Below are positions 24,650-32,717 of a stretch of DNA of 64,000 bases, in pieces (position 1 is the first letter of the stretch; every line of letters begins with the position of its first letter). The DNA is taken from positions 8,468,328 to 8,532,327 of the forward strand of contig NC_017030.1 of the NCBI RefSeq assembly GCF_000255295.1. Direction: 5' to 3'. The notes under the pieces are model-generated. The model worked only from the letters and a program-made list of their open reading frames with translations, had not been told where the DNA came from and searched no databases. A program made the translations under genes and the position numbers. This DNA comes from Corallococcus coralloides DSM 2259. Lineage in GTDB: Bacteria; Myxococcota; Myxococcia; Myxococcales; Myxococcaceae.

Positions 24650-26850
24650 CGAGCACCCCCGAACGCGTGACGCCGCCCCGCCCAGGCCCTGGCACGCAGG
24701 ATGATGAGCTGGGATTGGGCAGGTACCTGGCCATCCTGGGGGAGCGCCGCGGCACCATCGCGGCGTCCGTCGCCCTGGCCCTGGCCATGGGCGGGCTGTA
24801 TCTGCTCACCACCACGCCGGTGTACCGGGCCAATGCCATCCTGCGCATCGAGCAGAAGGGCAGCAGCCTGGGCCAGCTGGACGAGCTGATTCCAGACGCG
24901 CCCAGCATGGCGGCCCCGGAGATGGAGGTCCTGGGCTCCAGGGCCTTGCTGGGGCGCGTGGCGGACGCGCTGCACCTGGGCGTGAGCGTGGAGCCCCGCT
25001 ACTTCCCGGTGGTGGGCGCGGCCCATGCCCGGGCGCACGCGGGGCCGGACCTGGCGGCGGTGCCGTGGTGGGGCGGGGCCTCGTACGCCTGGGGCGGCGA
25101 GAAGCTCCAGGTGGAGCGGCTGAACGTGCCCACGGCGTGGGAGGACCTGCCGCTCACGCTCGTGGCGGAGGCGGACGGCGCGTACACGCTGTGGGGGCCC
25201 GAAGGGCACGTCGTGCTCCACGGCGCCGTGGGCAGCGGCGCCCAGACGGAAGCGGGCGCGGCGCACGAGGTGGAGCTGTTCGTCACGGAGCTGCACGCCC
25301 GGCCGGGGACGCGCTTCCGGGTGATGCGCCGCTCGAAGCTCGCGGTGGTGGAGGACCTGCAGCGCACGCTGCGCATGGGGGAGAAGGGCGCCGGCACGGG
25401 CGTGCTCAACCTGACCCTGGACGGGCCCGACCCGGTGCTGGCCACCACCACGCTCCAGGCCATCGCGGACACGTACGTGCGCTCCAACGTGGAGCGCCGC
25501 AGCGAGGAGGCGGGCCGCACGCTGTCGTTCCTGGACAGCCAGCTGCCCGGCCTGCGCCAGAGCCTGGAGCAGGCGGAGGCCGCGCTGCGCGACTACCGCG
25601 CGGGCAGTGGCGGCGTGGACCTGGGGCTGGAGGCGCAGGCCGTCCTCAACCGGAGCGTGGACCTGGACAAGGACCTCTCCACGCTCGCGCTGGAGCGCTC
25701 GGAATTGCGCCAGCGCTTCACCGAGCACCACCCGCTCATCGTGGCCACGGAGCGCAAGATGGCGCGCCTGCGCACGGAGCGGCACGCGCTGGACACCCGG
25801 CTCAAGGGCATCCCGGACGCGGAGCGGGTGTCCGCCCAGCTCACGCGCGACGTGAAGGTGGCCAACGAGCTGTACCTCCAGTTGCACAACAAGGCCCAGG
25901 AGTACCGGGTGCTCAAGTCGAGCACCATCACCAACGCGCGCCTCATCGACGCGCCCGTGGTGACGCGCCTGCCCGTGCGCCCCGCGAAGCCGGACGTGTT
26001 CGCGGTCAGCGTGGTGCTGGGGCTGGCGTTCGGCGTCGCGCTGGCCTTCGCGCGCAAGTCGCTGCACCCGGGCGTCACCGACCCCGCGGCCCTGGAGTCC
26101 GCGCTCGCGGTGCCCGTCCTCGCCAGCGTCCCCACCGGCCCCCGCCGCGCCATGTCCCCCCGCGGCCCGTCCATCATCCTGGCGCGCAGCGTCCCCCGGG
26201 ACGTCACCGTGGAATGCGTGCGCGGCCTGAGGACCCGGCTCCAGCGGGCCATGAAGGAGGCGGGCAGCCACGTCGTCGCCGTCACCGGGACGAGCCCCGG
26301 CGCGGGGACGTCCTTCGTCGCCCTCAACCTGGCGTGGGTGCTGGCGGAGACGGGCCAGCGCGTGCTGCTGGTGGACGCGAACCTGCGCGGCGGCTGGCTG
26401 CACCGGTGCTTCCGCGAGGCGCACCTTCCCGGCCTCCATGAGGTGCTGCGGGGCACCGCGACGCTGGAGCAGGCCCTGCTCCAGGAGGCCGCCCCCGGCC
26501 TGTCGTTCCTGGGCACGGGCGCGCTCCCGCCAGACCCGGCGGAGCTCCTGGCCGGCGCGGCGTTCGACACGTTCGTGGCGCGCGTGGCGGCCGAGTACGA
26601 CGTCGTCCTCTTCGACACGCCCTGCATCCTCGCGGTGACGGACGCGGCGCTCGTGGGCCGGCACGCGGGCGTGCGGCTGGCGGTGGTGCGCGCGGCCACC
26701 CAGTCCCTGCGCGAGGTGGCCACGGCGCTGCACCAGCTGGAGCAGAGCGGCGTCCCGGCCCGGGGCGTGATCCTCAACGGCGTGCCGCGCTCCCGGGCGG
26801 GCCGCGCGGTGAGCGGCGTCTACCAATACGAATACCCCTCCGCGAGCTGA
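24646..26850 (+). CDS. wzc: Wzc-type chain-length protein with altered tyrosine-kinase domain
   Basis: A 734-residue inner-membrane protein. An N-terminal Wzz domain has a first membrane segment (about residues 40-58), a coiled periplasmic region (around SFLDSQLPGLRQSLEQAEAA) and a second membrane segment after the proline-containing VVTRLPVRPAKP (about 445-470). A cytoplasmic BY-kinase-like domain follows. In that domain the Walker A motif reads GTSPGAGTS: the nucleotide-binding Lys is Thr555. The Walker A' motif reads VDANLRGG, with the second Asp replaced by Asn579. The C-terminal tyrosine cluster is short (Tyr726, 728, 730). It would control polymer length with Wza and Wzy; autokinase activity is doubtful. 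Confidence 0.9.
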   Translation: MTSTPERVTPPRPGPGTQDDELGLGRYLAILGERRGTIAASVALALAMGGLYLLTTTPVYRANAILRIEQKGSSLGQLDELIPDAPSMAAPEMEVLGSRALLGRVADALHLGVSVEPRYFPVVGAAHARAHAGPDLAAVPWWGGASYAWGGEKLQVERLNVPTAWEDLPLTLVAEADGAYTLWGPEGHVVLHGAVGSGAQTEAGAAHEVELFVTELHARPGTRFRVMRRSKLAVVEDLQRTLRMGEKGAGTGVLNLTLDGPDPVLATTTLQAIADTYVRSNVERRSEEAGRTLSFLDSQLPGLRQSLEQAEAALRDYRAGSGGVDLGLEAQAVLNRSVDLDKDLSTLALERSELRQRFTEHHPLIVATERKMARLRTERHALDTRLKGIPDAERVSAQLTRDVKVANELYLQLHNKAQEYRVLKSSTITNARLIDAPVVTRLPVRPAKPDVFAVSVVLGLAFGVALAFARKSLHPGVTDPAALESALAVPVLASVPTGPRRAMSPRGPSIILARSVPRDVTVECVRGLRTRLQRAMKEAGSHVVAVTGTSPGAGTSFVALNLAWVLAETGQRVLLVDANLRGGWLHRCFREAHLPGLHEVLRGTATLEQALLQEAAPGLSFLGTGALPPDPAELLAGAAFDTFVARVAAEYDVVLFDTPCILAVTDAALVGRHAGVRLAVVRAATQSLREVATALHQLEQSGVPARGVILNGVPRSRAGRAVSGVYQYEYPSAS

Positions 26851-26875
26851 TGCCCCACCACCGGGAGACCGCACC

Positions 26876-28159
26876 GTGAGCTGGATTCGCTGCACAGGAC
26901 TGGGCGTCATCGCGGCCCTCTACATGCTCGCGGGCCGCTGGGGCATGCACCGGCTGGCCGCCGCGGAGGTGGAGACGAACCTGTTCCTGGAGCTGCGGCT
27001 GTGGATCGTCATCTGCGGAGGCGTGTTCGCCGCGGTGGGGATGATGCACCGCGCCCGGCGCGAGGCCCGCCCCGGCGAGGCGCGCTTCGATCCGCCGCTC
27101 ATCGCGGCCATGCTGGGCTTCCTGGCCTACATGGCCGCCAGCGCCACCTGGTCGCCCGACTTCGACTTCTCGCTGACCAAGGTCTACGACGTCACGCTCA
27201 TCGCGGTGATGTGCGTGGGCTTCGCGCTGGCCTGCTTGCGCCAGCCCGCGCCCCGGACGCTGGACACGTTCTGGGCCATCGTCGTCGTGGCCACGGGGCT
27301 GCTCGCGCTCGCCGGCATCAAGCAGTTGATGTCGGGTGGCGGCGGCGCGCGGCTCGCGGTGATGAACGGCGGGCCCAACATCTTCGCGCGGCTCATGGGG
27401 CTCTTGACCATGGGCGCGCTCTACTTCTGGTACTGGCGGGGCCAGACGTGGCTGTGGATTCCGGTGGCCGCCAGCGGCGTCATGCTGACGCTGCTCACGG
27501 GATCGCGTGGCGGGTTGGCCGCCATCGTCGCGGGCATCACCGCCTGCCTCGTGGTGGGGCGCGTGCCGGTGCGCCGGCTGCTGCTGCTGACGCTGCTGGC
27601 GACGGTGGCCATCACCGTGGTGGCCATGTTCTCCCCGCTGGGGGAGGCGCTCAGCAACTCCTTCCAGGAGCGCTTCCTGCGCCTCACCCTCAACTACGAG
27701 GTGGGCGCGGGCGGCGCCGGCAGCAGCGAAGGCAAGGTGTACCTGTCCGGGCGGGAGGTCCTCTACGAGCGGGCCATCCAGCTGGCGAAGGACTACCCGG
27801 TGGCGGGGGCGGGGCTGGCGGCGTTCCCCGCGCTGCGCCTGGGCGTCTACCCGCACAACCTCTTCCTGGAGATCTTCTGCGAGGGCGGCGGCGTGGGGCT
27901 GCTGCTGTTCGCGGGCGTCATCGCCACCTTCGTGCGCTCGGCGTTCCTCAGGCGCCAGGGCCTGGACGGCGCCACCGTGGGCGCGGCGGTGCTGGTGCTC
28001 CTGGGCAGCCAGTCCAGCGGCGACCTCTACGACAGCCGCGCCCTCTTCCTCTTGATGGTGATGGCCTCCGCGACCGCGGACCCCGGGCGGAAGCCCGCGC
28101 AGTCCGGCCCTCCCCTTCCCCATTCCCTTTCCCAACCCTCATTCACAGGAGCCGCCTGA
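26876..28159 (+). CDS. wzy: O-antigen ligase/polymerase family membrane protein (Wzy)
   Basis: A 427-residue protein with about ten hydrophobic segments and one long periplasmic loop (about residues 255-315) before the motif PYPHNLFLE-type stretch (LGVYPHNLFLEIFCEGGGVG), typical of the O-antigen ligase/polymerase family. LLTGSRGGLAAI is the other conserved element. It probably joins lipid-linked repeat units in the periplasm. The start is a GTG at 26876 with GGGAG about 9 bp upstream. Only 25 bp separate it from wzc and 1 bp from the glycosyltransferase gene. A ligase role cannot be excluded by sequence alone, but context favours the polymerase. Confidence 0.85.
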   Translation: MSWIRCTGLGVIAALYMLAGRWGMHRLAAAEVETNLFLELRLWIVICGGVFAAVGMMHRARREARPGEARFDPPLIAAMLGFLAYMAASATWSPDFDFSLTKVYDVTLIAVMCVGFALACLRQPAPRTLDTFWAIVVVATGLLALAGIKQLMSGGGGARLAVMNGGPNIFARLMGLLTMGALYFWYWRGQTWLWIPVAASGVMLTLLTGSRGGLAAIVAGITACLVVGRVPVRRLLLLTLLATVAITVVAMFSPLGEALSNSFQERFLRLTLNYEVGAGGAGSSEGKVYLSGREVLYERAIQLAKDYPVAGAGLAAFPALRLGVYPHNLFLEIFCEGGGVGLLLFAGVIATFVRSAFLRRQGLDGATVGAAVLVLLGSQSSGDLYDSRALFLLMVMASATADPGRKPAQSGPPLPHSLSQPSFTGAA

Positions 28160-28160
28160 C

Positions 28161-29384
28161 ATGCGCATCGTCTATCTGCATCAGTACTTCAACACCCCCA
28201 CCATGCACGGGGGCACGCGCTCCTATGAGCTCGCGCGCCGCCTGGTCTCCATGGGCCACGAGGTCCACATGGTGACCTCCGACACCCGCACGGACGGCAG
28301 TCAGGGCAAGGGCTGGCGCGAGTCCAACGAGAGCGGCATCCAGGTGCACTGGCTGCCGGTGCCCTACAACAACGCCATGAGCTACCCGGACCGCATCCGG
28401 GCCTTCAGCCACTTCGCGGTCAACTCCACGCGCCGCGCCGCACAGCTGCCCGCGGACGTCTTCTTCGCCACCAGCACGCCGCTCACCATCGCGGTGCCGG
28501 GCATCGCCGCGTCGCGGTGGAACAAGCGGCCCATGGTCTTCGAGGTGCGCGACCTGTGGCCCGCCATCCCCATCGCGGTGGGCGCGCTCAAGAGCCGCTC
28601 CGCCATCCTGGCCGCGCAGCTGCTGGAGAAGGCCGCGTACGCGGGCGCGGAGCACATCGTCGCGCTGTCGCCGGGCATGAAGGCGGGCGTGGAGGCGGCG
28701 GGCGTGCCGTCGGAGAAGATCACCATCATCCCCAACCTCTGCGACCCGGAGCGCTTCCAGGTGCCGGCGTCCGCGGGCCAGGAGTTCCGGCAGAAGTACG
28801 CGTGGCTGGGGGACCGGCCCATGGTGCTGTACGCGGGCACGCTGGGGCTGGTGAACGGCGTGGAGTACCTGGTGCGGGTGGCCGCGGAGATGCGCAAGCT
28901 GGACCCGGAGGTCCGCTTCGTCATCATGGGCAAGGGCCGTGAGGAGGCCCTGCTGCACGCGCTGGCGGAAAGGCTGGGCGTGAAGGGGGAGAACCTCTTC
29001 TTCCTGCCCAGCGTGCCCAAGGAGCAGGTGCCCGCGGTGCTGAGCGCGGCCACCATCGCCACGTCGCTGTTCACGGACGTGCCGGGCATGCAGGACAACT
29101 CCGCCAACAAGTTCTTCGACGCGCTCGCGGCGGGCCGTCCGCTGGCGCTCAACTACGGCGGCTGGCAGGCGGAGCTGCTGGACCGGGAGGCCTTTGGCCT
29201 CCGGCTGCCGCCCAAGGACATCCCCGCCGCGGCGGCCATGCTGGCCAAGAGGCTGCGCGACCCGCGCTGGCTCGCGGAGGCCGGCGCGCTGGCCGGGAAG
29301 CTGGGCCGGGAGCGCTACTCCGCGGACATCGCGGCGAAGCGCCTGTCAGAAGTGTTGCAGCGCGCGGCGGCGGCCCGGTCATGA
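28161..29384 (+). CDS. GT4-family glycosyltransferase (WbuB-like)
   Basis: A 407-residue retaining GT-B glycosyltransferase. The N-terminus (IVYLHQYFNTPTMHGGTRSYELA) and the middle (VFEVRDLWPAIPIAVGALKS) match the WbuB-like branch of GT4, several of whose members transfer N-acetylated deoxy-amino sugars. The donor-binding domain has VLYAGTLGLVNGVEYLV and the E..G.P family region (SANKFFDALAAGRPLALNYGG). It is the only glycosyltransferase in the locus, so further sugars would need enzymes encoded elsewhere. Its stop overlaps the start of the flippase gene (ATGA). Confidence 0.9.
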   Translation: MRIVYLHQYFNTPTMHGGTRSYELARRLVSMGHEVHMVTSDTRTDGSQGKGWRESNESGIQVHWLPVPYNNAMSYPDRIRAFSHFAVNSTRRAAQLPADVFFATSTPLTIAVPGIAASRWNKRPMVFEVRDLWPAIPIAVGALKSRSAILAAQLLEKAAYAGAEHIVALSPGMKAGVEAAGVPSEKITIIPNLCDPERFQVPASAGQEFRQKYAWLGDRPMVLYAGTLGLVNGVEYLVRVAAEMRKLDPEVRFVIMGKGREEALLHALAERLGVKGENLFFLPSVPKEQVPAVLSAATIATSLFTDVPGMQDNSANKFFDALAAGRPLALNYGGWQAELLDREAFGLRLPPKDIPAAAAMLAKRLRDPRWLAEAGALAGKLGRERYSADIAAKRLSEVLQRAAAARS

Positions 29385-30706
29385 CCGCGCGCTCGGTGGG
29401 GAGCAACTTCATCTGGTCGCTCTCCGCCGGGCTCATCTATGCCCTCGCGCAGTGGGGCGTCCTGGTGGCCTTCGCGCGGCTGGCCACCATGGAGGAGGTG
29501 GGCCAGTTCGCGCTCGCCCTGGCCATCACCGCCCCGGTGCTGCTGATGTCGCGCATGCAGCTGCGCACGCTCCAGGCCACGGACGCGAAGAGCGCCTTCG
29601 GCTTCGAGCACTACCTGGGCCTGATGGTGCTCAACGTCGTGGCGGGCGTGGCGGTGTGCTGCGCCATCGCCACGGGGATGGCGGACTCCCTCCACGCGGG
29701 CTGGGTCATCGCGCTGGTGGCGCTGGCCAAGGGCTTCGAGGCGGTGAGCGAGGTGTTCTACGGCGCGCTCCAGAAGGTGGAGCGGCTGGGGCTCATCGCC
29801 CGGTCCACCATCGCCAAGAGCGTGCTGTCCGTGGTGCTGGTGCCGCTGGCGCTGTGGCTCACGCACAGCCCCATCGCCGGCGCGGCGGCCATGGCCTTCG
29901 CGTGGGCCATCGTCCTCTTCGTCTTCGACACGCGGACGCTCCGGCGCGAGTTCCCCGGCGTGCGCCCCTGGAGCACCCTCTGGCGCACGCCGTGGCGGCA
30001 GGAGGGCCCCCGGCTCAAGGCGCTCTTCCTCTTGTGCTGGGTGCTGGGCCTCACCGCGCTGATGGCCGCGCTGCGGCCCAACATCCCCCGCTACCTGCTG
30101 GAGGCGCACGCGGGCCAGGCTGAGCTGGGCATGTACGCCGCGCTCGCGTACTTCGCCGCGCTGGGCGGCCGGGTGGTGCATTCCCTGGGGCAGGCGGTGA
30201 GCCCCCGGCTGGGCCGCTACCACGCGGCGGGGGACGCACGCCGCTACGGCAAGGTGCTGATGGGCTTCACGGCGGCGTCCGCGGGGGTGGGCCTGTGCGC
30301 CATCGCCGGTGCGGCGCTGCTCGGCCGGTGGGCGCTGACGCTCTTCTACGGGGCCGCCTACGCCGGCAACCTCACGTTGTTCGTCTGGCTGATGGCCGCC
30401 GCGGCGCTGGAGTACGTCTGCTTGAGCCTCGCGGTGGGGCTCACCGCGGCGCGCGAGCTCAAGGGCCAGGTGGTGCTGCTCGTCGTCTCCGTGGCCGTGG
30501 TCGCGCTGGGCAGCGCGGTGTGGGTGCCGCGCGTGGGCCCGGTGGGCGCCGCATGGGCCCTGGGGCTGGGGTGGGTGTCGGAACTCGTGTGCAGCGTCTG
30601 GCTGACCTTGCGCGTCTGGCGGCGGCTGACGGCCCCGGAGCCCGCGCAAGCACTCCCCCCCGTCCCATCAGGCCCCGTGGATGCACGGGAGTCGACAGCA
30701 GGGTGA
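29381..30706 (+). CDS. wzx: Polysaccharide flippase (Wzx, MOP superfamily)
   Basis: A 441-residue protein with about 12 membrane segments and the MOP-type N-terminus (SVGSNFIWSLSAGLIYALAQWGVLVAFARLA begins the first two helices). It is expected to flip undecaprenyl-pyrophosphate-linked repeat units across the inner membrane. It is coupled to the glycosyltransferase gene by an ATGA overlap and followed by a 68-bp gap that holds a hairpin. The C-terminal 25 residues are proline-rich and probably cytoplasmic. Confidence 0.88.
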   Translation: MTARSVGSNFIWSLSAGLIYALAQWGVLVAFARLATMEEVGQFALALAITAPVLLMSRMQLRTLQATDAKSAFGFEHYLGLMVLNVVAGVAVCCAIATGMADSLHAGWVIALVALAKGFEAVSEVFYGALQKVERLGLIARSTIAKSVLSVVLVPLALWLTHSPIAGAAAMAFAWAIVLFVFDTRTLRREFPGVRPWSTLWRTPWRQEGPRLKALFLLCWVLGLTALMAALRPNIPRYLLEAHAGQAELGMYAALAYFAALGGRVVHSLGQAVSPRLGRYHAAGDARRYGKVLMGFTAASAGVGLCAIAGAALLGRWALTLFYGAAYAGNLTLFVWLMAAAALEYVCLSLAVGLTAARELKGQVVLLVVSVAVVALGSAVWVPRVGPVGAAWALGLGWVSELVCSVWLTLRVWRRLTAPEPAQALPPVPSGPVDARESTAG

Positions 30707-30728
30707 GTCCCGGGGGTCGTGGTGGAGG

Positions 30729-30755
30729 GCCGGAAGGATTTCTAGCCTTTCCGGC
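30729..30755 (+). terminator. Hairpin between wzx and the sugar-transferase gene
   Basis: GCCGGAAGG (30729-30737) can pair with CCTTTCCGGC (30746-30755), with one bulged base and an 8-base loop. It lies in the only sizeable gap of the operon and could partly terminate or stabilise the transcript, lowering or separating expression of the downstream phosphoglycosyl transferase. No long T-tract follows. Confidence 0.4.
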
Positions 30756-30774
30756 TTCAAGGAGCGACGTCCCC

Positions 30775-31521
30775 ATGCAAAGACAGGCAGGAACCGGGTT
30801 GTTCCTCAAGCGGTGCATCGACGTGGTGGCGGCGGGAGTGGGCTTGCTATGCCTTTCCCCGGTGATGGCCGCCACGGGGCTGTTCGTCCGTCTGACGATG
30901 GGCGGCCCCGTCCTCTTCCGGCAGCGGCGCCCGGGGAAGAACGGCCAGCTGTTCACCGTCCTCAAGTTCCGCACCATGCTGGACGCGACGGACGCGACCG
31001 GCGAGCCGCTGCCGGACGAGCAGCGGATCACCTGGGCCGGGCAGCTCTTGCGCTCCACCAGCCTGGATGAGCTGCCGCAGCTGTGGAACGTGCTCCGGGG
31101 CGACATGAGCCTGGTGGGGCCCCGTCCGCTGCTCGTGGAGTACCTGCCGCGCTACTCCGCGGAGCAGGCGCGGCGCCACGACGTGCTGCCCGGCATCACC
31201 GGCTGGGCGCAGATCAACGGCCGCAACGCGCTCTCCTGGGAGGAGCGCTTCCGCCAGGACGTCTGGTACGTGGAGCACTGGAGCCTGGCGCTGGACCTGA
31301 AGGTGCTGGCGCTGACGGTGGTGCGCGTGCTGCAGCGCCAGGGCATCTCCTTCGGTAGCGAGGCCACCATGCACAAGTTCATGGGCACCCCGCAGCCGGA
31401 GGCCAGGGTCGTGGCGCTCCGGCAGCAGGAACAGGCCCCGCTCAGCCCGCCGTCCGCAGCCCCTGTTTCCGGGGAACGGCTCGGACCACCTCCACCACCC
31501 GCTCGAGCTCCTGGCGCGTGA
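30775..31521 (+). CDS. PglC-like phosphoglycosyl transferase (repeat-unit initiation)
   Basis: A 248-residue monotopic sugar-phosphate transferase. It has the single re-entrant N-terminal helix (LFLKRCIDVVAAGVGLLCLS), FRQRRPGKNG, KFRTM, the catalytic Asp98-Glu99 pair in STSLDELPQLWNVLRGDMS, and LVGPRPLLVEYL...LPGITGWAQINGRN. This is the small PglC form without the extra N-terminal membrane domain of WbaP/WcaJ. PglC itself moves phospho-N,N'-diacetylbacillosamine to undecaprenyl phosphate. The last ~40 residues are Pro/Ala-rich and overlap the convergent aminotransferase gene by 80 bp, so the tail is probably dispensable. The ATG at 30775 follows AAGGAG. Confidence 0.9.
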   Translation: MQRQAGTGLFLKRCIDVVAAGVGLLCLSPVMAATGLFVRLTMGGPVLFRQRRPGKNGQLFTVLKFRTMLDATDATGEPLPDEQRITWAGQLLRSTSLDELPQLWNVLRGDMSLVGPRPLLVEYLPRYSAEQARRHDVLPGITGWAQINGRNALSWEERFRQDVWYVEHWSLALDLKVLALTVVRVLQRQGISFGSEATMHKFMGTPQPEARVVALRQQEQAPLSPPSAAPVSGERLGPPPPPARAPGA

Positions 31522-32593
31522 GGTTGGAGCCGGACGGCAGGCACAGGCCGTGGCGGAACAGGTCCTCCGCCACGCTGCCCCGCCGCCGCTCGAAGTTCGC
31601 GAAGACGGGCTGAAGGTGCATGGGCTTCCACACCGGCCGCGCCTCGATGTTCTCCCGCTCCAGCGCGACCCTCACCGCCTCCCGGTCCGCGCCGAACGCC
31701 TCCGGGTCGATGGTGAGGGTCGTCAGCCAGCGCGTGTGCCGGCCCCACGGGGCCTCCGGCATGAACTGGATGCCCGGCAGGTCCCGGAAGGCCTCCGCGT
31801 AGAAGGCGTGGTTCGCGCGGCGCGCGGCCACCCGGTCCTCCAGCACGTGCAGCTGCCCCCGCCCGATGGCGGCCAGCACGTTGCTCATCCGGTAGTTGTA
31901 GCCCACTTCCGAGTGCTGGTAGTGCGGCGCCGTGTCGCGCGCCTGCGTGGCCAGCTTGAGGGCGTGCTGCACCAGCTCGCCGTCCGCGGACACCAGCATC
32001 CCGCCGCCGGACGTGGTGAGGATTTTATTGCCGTTGAACGAATAGATGCCCACGCGGCCCACCGTGCCGGGGGTCCGTCCCTTGTACGTGCTGCCCAGGG
32101 CCTCCGCCGCGTCCTCCACCACGGGCACGCCGTAGCGGTCGCAGGCGGCCATGAGGGGATCCAGGTCCGCGCTCTGGCCGTACAGGTGCACCACCACCAC
32201 GGCGCGGGGCAGCCGGCCCAGCCGGGCCCGCATCGCCAGCTCCTCCTCCAGCAACGCGGGGTCCATGTTCCAGGACGTGCGCTCGCTGTCGATGAAGACG
32301 GGGCAGGCGCCCAGGTAGCGGATGGGATTCACCGACGCGGAGAAGGTGAGCGTGCTCACCAGCACGTCGTCGCCGGGCCCCACGCCCACCAGTTGGAGCG
32401 CCAGGTGGAGCGCGGCCGTCCCGGAGCTCAGCGCCAACGCGTGCGGCGTGCCCACGCACCGGGCGAACTCCTCCTGGAAGGCATCGACGTGGGGGCCCAG
32501 GGGGGCAATCCAATTGCTTGCGAACGCGTCGTCGACATAGCCGCGCTCGAGCGTGCCCATGTGGGGCGAGGACAAATAGATGCGGGAGGACAT
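31442..32593 (-). CDS. DegT/DnrJ/EryC1 aminotransferase (PglE-like)
   Basis: A 383-residue PLP-dependent sugar aminotransferase. PLP-binding landmarks are ALSSGTAALHLAL, VVEDAAEALGS and the Schiff-base lysine Lys190 in IYSFNGNKILTTSGGGML, a signature close to PglE and related enzymes that make UDP-4-amino-4,6-dideoxy sugars from the 4-keto-6-deoxy form. The start at 32593 has GGGAGGA upstream. It runs against the plus-strand operon and overlaps the PglC-like gene at the 3' ends. With the dehydratase at 35340-37322 it would supply the 4-amino sugar used for the glycan. Confidence 0.92.
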   Translation of the reverse strand: MSSRIYLSSPHMGTLERGYVDDAFASNWIAPLGPHVDAFQEEFARCVGTPHALALSSGTAALHLALQLVGVGPGDDVLVSTLTFSASVNPIRYLGACPVFIDSERTSWNMDPALLEEELAMRARLGRLPRAVVVVHLYGQSADLDPLMAACDRYGVPVVEDAAEALGSTYKGRTPGTVGRVGIYSFNGNKILTTSGGGMLVSADGELVQHALKLATQARDTAPHYQHSEVGYNYRMSNVLAAIGRGQLHVLEDRVAARRANHAFYAEAFRDLPGIQFMPEAPWGRHTRWLTTLTIDPEAFGADREAVRVALERENIEARPVWKPMHLQPVFANFERRRGSVAEDLFRHGLCLPSGSNLTRQELERVVEVVRAVPRKQGLRTAG

Positions 32594-32656
32594 GCGAAAA
32601 GCTCCAGGCAAGACCGGGCATTCGGACCCCGGCGCTGCCTGGAGCGTTCGCACACT

Positions 32657-32688
32657 CCCTCCTCCCGCGCGCTCGGGCGGGAGGAGGG
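32657..32688. terminator. Strong hairpin downstream of the unknown lipoprotein gene
   Basis: CCCTCCTCCCGC (32657-32668) pairs perfectly with GCGGGAGGAGGG (32677-32688), a 12-bp stem with an 8-base loop. It lies 30 bp past the stop of the minus-strand lipoprotein gene and about 64 bp upstream of the aminotransferase start, so it most likely ends the lipoprotein transcript. Confidence 0.6.
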
Positions 32689-32717
32689 TGTATGTGTTTC
32701 ACATCGTGGAATTCGGA

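Noticed and set aside
24589..26910. A 773-codon minus-strand open frame opposite wzc
   Set aside because: Low-complexity Arg/His/Gln-rich translation with no homology; a shadow of wzc.
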